A program made the position numbers and the translations under genes. A stretch of DNA of 64,000 nucleotides from Avibacterium volantium_A (lineage in GTDB: Bacteria; Pseudomonadota; Gammaproteobacteria; Enterobacterales; Pasteurellaceae): positions 51,478-115,477 of the forward strand of contig NZ_JBMMGT010000002.1 of NCBI RefSeq assembly GCF_049366555.1, in the 5' to 3' direction. Shown here piece by piece: positions 36,073-44,517 of this stretch. The notes below the pieces were generated by a model. It made no database searches. It was not told where the DNA came from and saw only the letters and a program-made list of their open reading frames with translations. Every line of letters starts with the position of its first letter. The stretch's first letter is position 1.

Positions 36073-36528
36073 ATGTCATTACAATTTAACGCAATCGCCT
36101 TGCTACTGGTGATTTTAATTTTGCTTGGTGTGCTAGGTAACAACAGTTCAATCACCATTTCGGCGACGATTTTGCTATTAATGCAGCAAACCTTTTTGGC
36201 TAAATATATTCCTTTTATGGAAAAATATGGTTTAAATATCGGCATTATTATTCTCACCATTGGCGTACTTAGTCCGATTATTTCTGGCAAAATTCCTTTG
36301 CCTGCTTTTACTGAACTGTTGAACTGGAAAATGTTTTTAGCTATTGCTGTGGGCGTGCTAGTAGCGTGGTTTGGTGGACGTGGGGTAAACCTAATGGGCG
36401 CGCAGCCGACTTTGCTCACAGGATTATTAGTTGGCACAATTTTAGGGGTTGCCTTTGTTGGCGGTATTCCTGTTGGGCCGTTGATTGCGGCGGGGATTTT
36501 GTCTTTGCTGTTGGGTAAAACGGGGTAA
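36073..36528 (+). CDS. yeaL: UPF0756 (YeaL/DUF441) membrane protein
   Basis: 151 residues, four hydrophobic helices, matching UPF0756 in size and layout (LGVLGNNSSITISATILLL, LSPIISGKIPLP, GRGVNLMGAQPTLLTGLLVG, GGIPVGPLIAAG). Function unknown. The second of two ATGs (36073) is chosen because GAGG lies five bases upstream; the reading frame is open earlier but lacks a ribosome site. An uptake sequence lies just before it. Confidence 0.88.
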   Translation: MSLQFNAIALLLVILILLGVLGNNSSITISATILLLMQQTFLAKYIPFMEKYGLNIGIIILTIGVLSPIISGKIPLPAFTELLNWKMFLAIAVGVLVAWFGGRGVNLMGAQPTLLTGLLVGTILGVAFVGGIPVGPLIAAGILSLLLGKTG

Positions 36529-36548
36529 ATATTAATCTTTATAAAAAA

Positions 36549-36577
36549 TTAGCCCCTGTGTTTACAAGGGCTAATTT
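36549..36577. terminator. Terminator between convergent yeaL-like gene and smpB
   Basis: TTAGCCC and GGGCTAA form a stem with A-run before and T/A after. Confidence 0.7.
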
Positions 36578-36620
36578 AAAAATTCACAAATTTTCCACCG
36601 CACTTATTATTGAGGTGAAA

Positions 36621-37103
36621 TTAATTTCGCATCGCATTTTTCATAATACGATCTTTGGCAACTTTCCATTCACGATCTTTAATATCATCACGTTTATCGT
36701 GTTGTTTTTTCCCTTTCGCTACGCCAATTTTAATTTTTGCCCAAGGGCCTTTCCAATAAAGAGAAAGGGCAACAATGGTAAAGCCATCACGGTTTGCTTT
36801 GCCGAAGAGCGAAACTAATTCTCGCTGTTTTAACAATAACTTACGCGTACGCGTTGGATCGCACACAATGTGCGTTGAAGCCACGCTCAACGGCTGAATG
36901 GTCGCGCCGAATAAATAGGCTTCGCCATTTTTGAAAATAATATAACTGTCGCTAATATTGGCTTTGCCCGCACGCATTGATTTTACTTCCCAACCTTGCA
37001 AGGAAAGCCCTGCTTCAATTTCATCTTCAATAAAATATTCGTGTCTAGCGCGTTTATTTAAGGCAATGGTATTTGATGTTTGTTTTGGTTTTTTCTTTGT
37101 CAT
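36621..37103 (-). CDS. smpB: SsrA-binding protein SmpB
   Basis: 160 residues, normal length. SmpB carries tmRNA (ssrA) to stalled ribosomes for trans-translation. NKRARHEYFIEDEIEAGLSLQGWEVKSMRAGKANISDSY, FLFGATI-type core (YLFGATIQPLS), and the basic C-terminal tail GKKQHDKRDDIKDREW are diagnostic. The ssrA gene is not seen nearby. Confidence 0.97.
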   Translation of the reverse strand: MTKKKPKQTSNTIALNKRARHEYFIEDEIEAGLSLQGWEVKSMRAGKANISDSYIIFKNGEAYLFGATIQPLSVASTHIVCDPTRTRKLLLKQRELVSLFGKANRDGFTIVALSLYWKGPWAKIKIGVAKGKKQHDKRDDIKDREWKVAKDRIMKNAMRN

Positions 37104-37232
37104 TTTAATTAATTTATTCTGATAAAATTACCGCACATTCTACCCAATCTAGGGAAAAATCGCAAAAGCACTTGCGTTGCAAAGCGATCTTTATAACAAT
37201 GAGGCATTAATTTTTGCATTGAGTAAGCATTG

Positions 37233-38702
37233 ATGAAATATAAGAATTTACGCGATTTTTTGCAGCTGTTAGAAGAACAAGGCGAATTAAAACGCATTTC
37301 GCAAGAAATCGATCCTTATTTGGAAATGACCGAAATTTCCGACCGCACTTTGCGTGCCGGTGGGCCAGCGTTATTATTTGAAAATCCGAAAGGATTTGCG
37401 ATGCCCGTGCTGTGCAATTTATTTGGCACGGCAAAGCGCGTGGCGCTTGGAATGGGGCAGAATGATGTGTCTGCCTTGCGTGAAGTGGGGAAACTGCTCG
37501 CCTTTCTAAAAGAGCCAGAACCGCCAAAAGGGTTTAAGGATTTATGGTCAACCTTGCCACAATATAAACAAGTGCTAAATATGCCCGCGAAAGTGTTAAG
37601 CAAAGCACCTTGTCAGGACATTGTACTCAGTGGCGATGAGGTGGATTTATACCGCTTGCCGATTATGCAATGTTGGAAAGATGACATCGCACCGCTTATC
37701 ACTTGGGGACTAACCATTACCAAAGGGCCGAACAAAAAACGGCAAAATTTGGGGATTTACCGTCAACAGTTGATCGGCAAAAATAAATTGATTATGCGTT
37801 GGCTCTCGCACCGTGGGGGCGCATTAGATTTTCAAGAATGGAAAGAACAAAACCCTGATAAACCTTTTCCTGTTTCGGTGGCATTAGGCGCTGATCCGGC
37901 AACGATTTTGGCGGCCGTAACGCCTGTGCCTGATAGCCTTTCTGAATATGCTTTTGCTGGATTGCTGCGCGGCAACAAAACGGAAGTGGTGAAATCGGTG
38001 AGTAACGATCTTGATGTGCCAGCCAGTGCGGAGATCGTGTTGGAAGGCTATATTGATCCCAATGAAACAGCATTAGAAGGGCCCTATGGCGATCACACGG
38101 GCTATTACAATGAACAAGAGTATTTCCCGGTGTTTACCGTTACCCACATTACAATGCGACAAAACCCAATTTATCATTCCACTTATACCGGGCGTCCACC
38201 TGATGAGCCAGCCATTTTGGGCGAAGCGTTAAACGAAGTGTTTATCCCAATTTTGCAAAAGCAATTCCCTGAAATTGTGGATTTTTATTTACCACCCGAA
38301 GGTTGCTCTTACCGTCTTGCGGTGGTAACAATGAAAAAACAATATGCCGGCCACGCCAAGCGTGTAATGATGGGCGTTTGGTCTTTCTTACGTCAATTTA
38401 TGTACACCAAGTTTGTCATCGTGTGTGATGATGATATTGACGCTAGAGATTGGAAAGATGTGATCTGGGCGATCACCACGCGTAGCGATCCTGCGCGCGA
38501 TTGCACCATTGTGGAAAACACGCCCATTGATTATTTGGATTTTGCCTCGCCTATTGCTGGGCTAGGTTCTAAAATGGGCATTGACGCCACCAATAAATGG
38601 CCGGGCGAAACTAACCGCGAGTGGGGCATTCCCATTAAAAAAGATCCTGAAATAGTCAAACGCGTGGACGAAATTTGGGAAAGCCTAGGAATTTTCGATT
38701 AG
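37233..38702 (+). CDS. ubiD: UbiD, 3-octaprenyl-4-hydroxybenzoate decarboxylase
   Basis: 489 residues. It decarboxylates the prenylated hydroxybenzoate in ubiquinone synthesis using prenylated FMN made by UbiX. MKYKNLRDFLQLLEEQGELKRI at the start, NLGIYRQQLIGKNKLIMRW (prFMN site), EIVLEGYIDPNETALEGPYGDHTGYYN with the catalytic glutamate region, and IDATNKWPGETNREWG are family signatures. I use the ATG at 37233; a TTG sits one codon upstream. An internal uptake sequence lies at about 37341. Confidence 0.96.
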   Translation: MKYKNLRDFLQLLEEQGELKRISQEIDPYLEMTEISDRTLRAGGPALLFENPKGFAMPVLCNLFGTAKRVALGMGQNDVSALREVGKLLAFLKEPEPPKGFKDLWSTLPQYKQVLNMPAKVLSKAPCQDIVLSGDEVDLYRLPIMQCWKDDIAPLITWGLTITKGPNKKRQNLGIYRQQLIGKNKLIMRWLSHRGGALDFQEWKEQNPDKPFPVSVALGADPATILAAVTPVPDSLSEYAFAGLLRGNKTEVVKSVSNDLDVPASAEIVLEGYIDPNETALEGPYGDHTGYYNEQEYFPVFTVTHITMRQNPIYHSTYTGRPPDEPAILGEALNEVFIPILQKQFPEIVDFYLPPEGCSYRLAVVTMKKQYAGHAKRVMMGVWSFLRQFMYTKFVIVCDDDIDARDWKDVIWAITTRSDPARDCTIVENTPIDYLDFASPIAGLGSKMGIDATNKWPGETNREWGIPIKKDPEIVKRVDEIWESLGIFD

Positions 38703-38751
38703 TGCCTTATTCAAGGCTTATTGATATTCATAGCAAATTTTTAGCAAAACA

Positions 38752-38798
38752 AAAGTGCGGTGCTTTTTGCAAAAATTCTATCAAAAAGCACCGCACTT
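38752..38798. terminator. Long bidirectional uptake-sequence terminator
   Basis: AAAGTGCGGTGCTTTTTG (38752-38769) pairs with CAAAAAGCACCGCACTT (38782-38798), a 17-pair stem followed by T-run, between convergent ubiD and the M23 peptidase. Confidence 0.88.
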
Positions 38799-38807
38799 AT
38801 TTTTTGC

Positions 38808-40319
38808 TTAGATTTTTAATTTACGCTCTGCTTCTTTGGCTTTCACCAAGAATTGTTTGCGTTCAGCGGTGGACATTTGGCTACTTGTACCCGGCAATTT
38901 CACCGTGAGCGGATTAACTGGGCGACCATTAATATGAAATTCATAATGTAAGTGCGGACCAGTTGAACGCCCTGTATTGCCGGAAAGGGCAATGCGTTCA
39001 CCCCGTTTTACACTTTGCCCCGCTCGGACTAATGGGCGGCTTAGGTGCATATAAACGGTTTGGTATTCACGACCGTGGCGGATCATAATATAGCGCCCCG
39101 CACCGTTGGCTTGATATGCCACTTTTTCGACAATACCATCAGCAGGGGCGATAACCGGTGTGCCGATTGCCATTGAGAAATCCACTCCGTTATGTGGACG
39201 AATTCGCCCTGTAACAGGGTGGCGTCTTGCTGGATTGAATGGCGAGGATACGCGCGCTTGGCGTTGCATAGGGTAGCGCGCAAAGCCTTTACCAAGGGTT
39301 TCCCCTTGACGGTTATAATAGCGACCATTGCTAGATTGAATGGCATAGTAACTTTTTCCACCCGAGCTAATATGAATGGCTTCCACATTACCTTGCCCAG
39401 TGAGTTTGTTATCCAAATATTCACGGGAAACGAGCACGGCAAATTTATCCCCTTGTTTGAGTTTTTTCATACTAATTTGCCATTGCAAAGCACTGCCTAA
39501 TTGGCTAATTTGTTTTGAATTTAGCCCTTGTGCTTTTAAGCTGCTAGAAAATGAGCCTTTGATTTGTCCTTTTAGCACTTCTTTTTTCCATACGCTTTTT
39601 TTCTGCAAGATTTGGCGTTTAAATTTGCCTTCCGTAGTGCGTTCATAAATTCGTTCTTCTTTTTCAGAAACTAACCAGTTTAGGTATTCTAATTCGCCGT
39701 CTTTATCTAAAATCCAATAGAATTGCTGCCCCGCTTTAAGATTTTTTAGCTCGGGATAAGCGGCAATAAGGGTTTTACTGGTTTCATCTTCTAGCCCTGA
39801 TTGTTCTAGCACATCTTTCAGGCTATCACCTTTTACCACGGTATGGCTAAATTGATCTTTGATGCGAACGGCTTGATCTGCCACATCAAGCAAGTCATTA
39901 ACGGCGTTTTTGGCATCTTCAGGCAAATCGGCAAATTCATCCTCATCATCAAGATTGACTTGCTCAACTTCATCATCTTTACCTTGCAGATCATCGTCAT
40001 AAGAGGTGGCTTCATCAGAATTTGGTTTTTCTGTGTTTGTGCTATCGCTTTGATTTTCTTGCAAATGTTCGGTGATATTTTCATTTGCTTGAATATCCTG
40101 AAATTCGCTATTGGTTTGTGTTTGAGGGGCTTCTTGGGTTTCATTGAGTGGCTTATACTGCACTTCGTCCGAAGATACCGCAAGCGGATCGGTTTTTGCA
40201 TTGTCTTTTACGCTTAATACAATGCCAATGAAAATAGATAATATCGCCAAAAGGAAGACCGCCGCCTTAATTCGCGATTTTCTTTTTCGTCTATCCCTTG
40301 CTAGTTTAACGTGCTGCAC
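38808..40319 (-). CDS. mepM: Murein DD-endopeptidase, M23 family (MepM/YebA-like)
   Basis: 503 residues. A signal anchor (about 19-38) leads to a periplasmic protein that cuts peptidoglycan cross-links for wall growth. After an acidic, low-complexity linker (about 75-135) comes a LysM/OapA-like region (HTVVKGDSLKDVLEQSGL), a middle domain, and the M23 domain with RIRPHNGVDFSMAIGTPV, YMHLSR and GPHLHYEFHINGRPVNPL giving the zinc ligands. It lies divergent from znuCB, the same arrangement as E. coli yebA. The basic N-terminus RDRRKRKSRIK fits inside-positive topology. Confidence 0.92.
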   Translation of the reverse strand: MQHVKLARDRRKRKSRIKAAVFLLAILSIFIGIVLSVKDNAKTDPLAVSSDEVQYKPLNETQEAPQTQTNSEFQDIQANENITEHLQENQSDSTNTEKPNSDEATSYDDDLQGKDDEVEQVNLDDEDEFADLPEDAKNAVNDLLDVADQAVRIKDQFSHTVVKGDSLKDVLEQSGLEDETSKTLIAAYPELKNLKAGQQFYWILDKDGELEYLNWLVSEKEERIYERTTEGKFKRQILQKKSVWKKEVLKGQIKGSFSSSLKAQGLNSKQISQLGSALQWQISMKKLKQGDKFAVLVSREYLDNKLTGQGNVEAIHISSGGKSYYAIQSSNGRYYNRQGETLGKGFARYPMQRQARVSSPFNPARRHPVTGRIRPHNGVDFSMAIGTPVIAPADGIVEKVAYQANGAGRYIMIRHGREYQTVYMHLSRPLVRAGQSVKRGERIALSGNTGRSTGPHLHYEFHINGRPVNPLTVKLPGTSSQMSTAERKQFLVKAKEAERKLKI

Positions 40320-40506
40320 TACCTATTTCCTTTTATATACTAATTAAAACTTGCATTCTATTAAGACCTGTGAAGTGCTAAAAAATTCATTCGCACTTGC
40401 TGAAAAGGATTTAACTGAATAAATTCTAAGCATTTCAATGAGAAACTTGTTAAATCCGACAAAATGGGCTATTTTAAGCCAATTTTTCGTAATGTATAGA
40501 GATAAA

Positions 40507-41304
40507 ATGCAAATTCACGCCATTAAACAGCCATTAATTGAGTTAAAAAATATTAAGGTGCAATTTGACCAACGAAATGTCTTACAAAACATTAACTTAT
40601 CTCTTTATTCTGATTCCGTTCTCACCATCGTTGGCCCGAATGGTGGTGGCAAATCCACTTTGCTCAAAGTCTTGCTCAAGTTGATCAAGCCTAGTTCAGG
40701 TGAGGTGATTTATCACAATAATGTGCGTATTGGCTATGTGCCGCAAAAAATTCATCTTGATCATAGCTTACCTTTAACGGTAGAAAAATTTCTTGCGCAA
40801 AAAAAAGGCGTGAACAAATCTGAGATTGAAGCGGCGTTAGATCTCCTTTCCATTTCCCATTTAAAGCAAAATGCAATGCAAAAGCTATCGGGCGGTGAAA
40901 TGCAACGGGTGTTGCTCGCTAGGGCCATTTTGAATAAACCGAATTTGCTCGTGTTAGATGAACCCACACAAGGGGTGGATATTACTGGGCAGGCGGAGCT
41001 TTATCAGCTGATTCATCAAACACGAAAACAGTTGAATTGTGCGATTTTAATGGTATCGCACGATCTGCATATTGTGATGGCGGACACCAACGAAGTGCTG
41101 TGTATTAATCAACATATTTGCTGTGCAGGTACGCCTGAAATTGTATCGAATGATCCGACTTTTCGACATTATTTTGGCAACCAGTTTTCGCAAAATATCG
41201 CCCTTTATACTCATCACCACAATCACAAACACAATATGCACGGCGATGTGTGCTGCGGCAAAAATTTTCAATCGCAACAATGCGAACATAAAAAACATCA
41301 TTAA
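40507..41304 (+). CDS. znuC: Zinc ABC transporter ATP-binding protein ZnuC
   Basis: 265 residues from ATG 40507. Walker A GPNGGGKSTLLK, Q-loop in GYVPQKIHLD, signature KLSGGEMQRVLLARAIL, Walker B LLVLDEPTQGVD and switch histidine VSHDLHIVMAD are intact. It powers high-affinity zinc uptake with ZnuB and a periplasmic ZnuA encoded elsewhere. The C-terminus is unusually rich in His and Cys (THHHNHKHNMHGDVCCG... ending KKHH), which may sense or hold zinc. The open frame extends to 40438, but the first residues there do not look like ZnuC. znuB follows after nine bases. Confidence 0.94.
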   Translation: MQIHAIKQPLIELKNIKVQFDQRNVLQNINLSLYSDSVLTIVGPNGGGKSTLLKVLLKLIKPSSGEVIYHNNVRIGYVPQKIHLDHSLPLTVEKFLAQKKGVNKSEIEAALDLLSISHLKQNAMQKLSGGEMQRVLLARAILNKPNLLVLDEPTQGVDITGQAELYQLIHQTRKQLNCAILMVSHDLHIVMADTNEVLCINQHICCAGTPEIVSNDPTFRHYFGNQFSQNIALYTHHHNHKHNMHGDVCCGKNFQSQQCEHKKHH

Positions 41305-41313
41305 GGAACTGAA

Positions 41314-42099
41314 ATGTTTGAGATTTTACTTCCCGCTTGGCTTTCGGGTATTTTGCTCTCGTTTATCACCGCACCTCTAGGGGCATTTGTGGTGTGGCGA
41401 AGAATGGCGTATTTTGGCGATACCCTTTCCCATTCCGCCTTGCTGGGCGTGGCAATCGGGATATTTTTACAAGTGGATCCTTACCTAACTATCTTAATTC
41501 TCACGCTCTTACTCGCCTTAGGAATGGTCTGGCTAGAAAGCAACACGCAATTTTCCGTGGACACCTTGCTCGGCATTATTGCCCACAGCTGCCTTTCTTT
41601 AGGCGTAGTCACCGTGGGACTGCTGCAAAATGTGCGGGTGGATTTAATGAATTATTTATTTGGCGACTTACTTGCGATTAGCTATGAGGATCTTTATTTT
41701 ATCGCCATTGGTGTTCTCGTGGTGGTGGGCTGTTTGTGGCATTATTGGAAACCGCTACTTTCCACCACGGTTAGCCCAGAGCTTGCGCAAGTAGAAGGCA
41801 TTAATATTCGCAAAATGCGTTTTGTATTAATGATTTTAACCGCTTTAACCATTGCCTTAAGTATGAAATTTGTTGGCGCTTTAATCATCACTTCCTTGCT
41901 GATTATCCCCGCCGCCACCGCACGGCGTTTTGCCCGCACCCCAGAAGCGATGGTGGCAATAGGCGTGCTTATTAGCATTCTCGCTGTTTCTTTCGGCTTA
42001 ATGCTCTCGGCTTTCTACAACACCGCCGCCGGGCCTTCTGTGGTGATTAGCGCGACGTTCTTATTTCTGCTTTCGCTGTTTAAGCGTGAAAGTGCGTAG
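41314..42099 (+). CDS. znuB: Zinc ABC transporter permease ZnuB
   Basis: 261 residues, about eight hydrophobic helices, ABC-3 permease family. PLGAFVVWRRMAYFGDTLSHSALLGVAIG is the diagnostic N-terminal block; AQVEGINIRKMRFVLM the cytoplasmic coupling region; KFVGALIITSLLIIPAATARRFARTP follows. It forms the membrane channel with ZnuC. AAGGAACTGAA precedes the ATG. Last gene before the defence island. Confidence 0.95.
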   Translation: MFEILLPAWLSGILLSFITAPLGAFVVWRRMAYFGDTLSHSALLGVAIGIFLQVDPYLTILILTLLLALGMVWLESNTQFSVDTLLGIIAHSCLSLGVVTVGLLQNVRVDLMNYLFGDLLAISYEDLYFIAIGVLVVVGCLWHYWKPLLSTTVSPELAQVEGINIRKMRFVLMILTALTIALSMKFVGALIITSLLIIPAATARRFARTPEAMVAIGVLISILAVSFGLMLSAFYNTAAGPSVVISATFLFLLSLFKRESA

Positions 42100-42214
42100 C
42101 TGCATAATTTGTTCCTTTTGGGGGAAAATTCACTTATCCCAATCGTTTGATGAGTGCATTATAGGTATGAGATCGTTGAGTGTTAATCGCTAAAAACTGA
42201 AAACAGAACTTTGG

Positions 42215-42579
42215 TATTTGCAACAATGTGCAATTTTTAGAATCGCTTACCCCATTTTTGGCGAGCAATATTGGCAACCTGTTTTCGGCGAAAAATACTA
42301 TTTTCAATTATCTGCAAATTGTAGGTTATGATGTCAAAATTGGCGGGTTAAACAGCTAAGAAATCGATTCCGTCGCAGAAAAAAACGGCAAGCTCTTTTA
42401 TTTACATATAAGCTACGCTGATCATCAATGAAGAAAAAACACTGGAATGAGAATTTGGCAACCAGCTGAAAATCCAAGACAACTACCTGAAATATGTGGT
42501 AACGATGGACGAATTTGATGGAAATGCGTTTGACGGTGTGGAATGTTTTAGCCTGAGAGAGTTTTTGACGATTTTATGA
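42215..42579 (+). pseudogene. Remnant of an AAA ATPase with DUF4143 domain
   Basis: Translated fragments fit the C-terminus of the AAA_14/DUF4143 ATPase family. They are FLASNIGNLFSAKNTIFNYL, then GYDVKIGGLNS-stop-EIDSVAEKNGKLFYLHISYA, a frameshift, TLIINEEKTLE-stop-EFGNQLKIQDNYLKYVV, and TMDEFDGNAFDGVECFSLREFLTIL. Two in-frame stops, one frameshift and an internal deletion before GYDV show it is dead. It lies at the boundary between znuB and the defence genes. The rest of the gap (42100-42214) shows nothing recognisable. Confidence 0.8.
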
Positions 42580-42633
42580 TAAATGTGTCATTATACAAGG
42601 TTAAAATTTGAGTTATTTAATAAGGAAAAGAAT

Positions 42634-44283
42634 ATGTTTGAAAAGAAAGTAAATATACCTAAAAAGTCTGAATTGAATTCAGAACAACAAAGTGAAGAAT
42701 TAACCATTAAATCTGGCGAGACTACAATTATTATTGGTGCTAATGGTTCAGGAAAAACAAGACTAGCCGTTTACTTAGAAGAAAAATTAGAAGAAAAAGC
42801 ACATAGAATTGCAGCTCATAGAGCTTTAAATTTAAATCCTGATGTAAATAAGATTCCCGAAAATAAAGCAAAAACTGAATTACTATTTGGGGATTCATCT
42901 TGGGCTAAAACAGCCCATGATAGGAAATCAGCGCGTTGGAGAAATAGAGCTCCAACAATTTTATTGAATGATTTTGATAAATTACTTCAATATCTTTTTG
43001 CACAACAAAATAATCTTGCTGTTGCCAATAATCAGAAATTTAGTCAAGGAATAGAAATTACTGAAAGTGAAACAAAATTGGACAAATTAAAGAATACATG
43101 GGAAATTTTATTACCGCATAGAAGATTACATATTACAGCAGATGATATTCAGGTGTCTGAAAGAGATAATGAAAATTTAAAATACTCTGCATCAGAAATG
43201 AGTGATGGTGAACGAGCTGTATTTTATATTTTGGGACAAGTACTAGCAGCTAATGAAAATTCTGTTTTAATTTTTGATGAACCTGAATTACATATTCATA
43301 AGTCTATTATCTCAAATTTATGGGATCAGATTGAACAACTTCGCCCTGATTGCGCATTTCTAATGATTACGCACGATATTGAATTTGCAGCAACTCGTTC
43401 AGCTAAAAAATATGTTATTCGTAATTACTTCCCCGATCCTGCGTGGGATATTTCTCAAATGCCTGATAGTGAGTTTGATGAGCATACAATTACATTAATT
43501 TTAGGTAGTCGTAAGCCTATTCTATTTATTGAAGGAAATAAATCGAGTTTGGATATAGAAACTTATCGTTGCTGTTACCCTGAATGGACTGTAATTCCCA
43601 GAGGTTCTTGTAAAGATGTAATTCAGGCAGTTTCTTCATTACAACAATTGAATGAAGATATGCCATTATTAAACTTAAAATGCGCAGGTATAGTTGATCG
43701 TGATACTCGCGATGAATCTGAAATTGAATGTTTAAATTCTTTAAATATTCAAGTATTACCTGTTTCTGAGATCGAAAACATTTTTTGTTTATCTTCTATT
43801 GCAGTAGAGATCTTAAAAATAGAAGGATATAATGATCCTGAACTAAATAATAAAATGACTGAATTTAAGAAAGGATTGTGCAATTCCATTTCTAATGATT
43901 TACAACACAATAACAAACTCGAACAATTTATTATTAAACGAGTTCAACGAAATATTGATGCTTATCTGAAAAAAGTTGATTTGTCAGAAACTACAACAGG
44001 CGAAATAATGAAACAACAATTGGTTTCAGCAATTAATAATTTAACAGAAAAAATGATAGAAACTTGGATTTCAGATATGGAATGTAAAATTCAAGAATGC
44101 TTAAATAGTAAGAATATAGATGAGTTATTAACAATTTATGAAAATAAAGGTCTTTTAGCGAAAACAGCCAGTTTACTAAAAAGTACTAAAAAAGATGAGT
44201 TTGAAAAGTGGCTAATGCGAAAATTAAAAGAAAAAGATTCTTCTCTTTTGCAAGCAATTAAGCAAGTCCTACCAAGGTTGTAA
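42634..44283 (+). CDS. AAA/ABC-type ATPase fused to DUF4435 (candidate single-gene PARIS, AriAB)
   Basis: 549 residues from ATG 42634 (AAGGAAAAGAAT upstream). Residues 1-280 are an ABC-like AAA15/21 ATPase: Walker A GANGSGKT (35-42), signature SEMSDGER (187-194), Walker B LIFDEPELH (212 on), switch histidine ITHDIEF. From about 293 the sequence PILFIEGNKSSLDIETYRCC...VIPRGSCKDVIQAV...AGIVDRDTRDESE fits DUF4435, a TOPRIM-like domain with the expected acidic residues (Glu300, VDRD about 354-357). This ATPase-DUF4435 pair is the make-up of PARIS, which senses phage anti-restriction proteins; merged one-gene forms exist. Its place beside a type I restriction system fits. The ending carries a Neisseria uptake sequence. 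An OLD-like nuclease of other function remains possible. Confidence 0.62.
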   Translation: MFEKKVNIPKKSELNSEQQSEELTIKSGETTIIIGANGSGKTRLAVYLEEKLEEKAHRIAAHRALNLNPDVNKIPENKAKTELLFGDSSWAKTAHDRKSARWRNRAPTILLNDFDKLLQYLFAQQNNLAVANNQKFSQGIEITESETKLDKLKNTWEILLPHRRLHITADDIQVSERDNENLKYSASEMSDGERAVFYILGQVLAANENSVLIFDEPELHIHKSIISNLWDQIEQLRPDCAFLMITHDIEFAATRSAKKYVIRNYFPDPAWDISQMPDSEFDEHTITLILGSRKPILFIEGNKSSLDIETYRCCYPEWTVIPRGSCKDVIQAVSSLQQLNEDMPLLNLKCAGIVDRDTRDESEIECLNSLNIQVLPVSEIENIFCLSSIAVEILKIEGYNDPELNNKMTEFKKGLCNSISNDLQHNNKLEQFIIKRVQRNIDAYLKKVDLSETTTGEIMKQQLVSAINNLTEKMIETWISDMECKIQECLNSKNIDELLTIYENKGLLAKTASLLKSTKKDEFEKWLMRKLKEKDSSLLQAIKQVLPRL

Positions 44284-44289
44284 TATAAA

Positions 44290-44325
44290 ATGCCGTCTGA
44301 AAAAATTTTTAGACGGCATTTTTTA
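44290..44325 (+). terminator. Terminator containing a Neisseria DNA uptake sequence
   Basis: ATGCCGTCTGAA at 44290-44301 equals the Neisseria AT-DUS 12-mer exactly. The opposite arm TTTAGACGGCAT (44308-44319) differs from its complement at one base, and TTTTTT follows. Inverted DUS pairs are the usual gene terminators in Neisseria, whereas all others in this window use the Pasteurellaceae sequence. Confidence 0.88.
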
Positions 44326-44517
44326 GTCTATTTTATAACTCAAATTCAGCAACTCTAACAATTTCGTATTGTGTTTGTGTTTTAATTCCACCTTCTTCTT
44401 AGCATAAAATAGCTTCCATTAGCATCAAATACTTTTGTTCGTTAGTAACGAACAGATTGATAAGGAGTTGATTTATGCTGTTAAAATCAGAACTTAAGCC
44501 TATTTTTTATCCGTCAA
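44326..44517. other. Gap between PARIS-like gene and hsdR
   Basis: It contains a perfect eight-base inverted repeat TGTTCGTT/AACGAACA (44433-44451). Short leftward open pieces near 44335-44400 (for example KTQTQYEIVRVAEFEL-stop) look like a protein C-terminus but cannot be assigned. Possibly debris carried in with the neighbouring gene. Confidence 0.35.
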
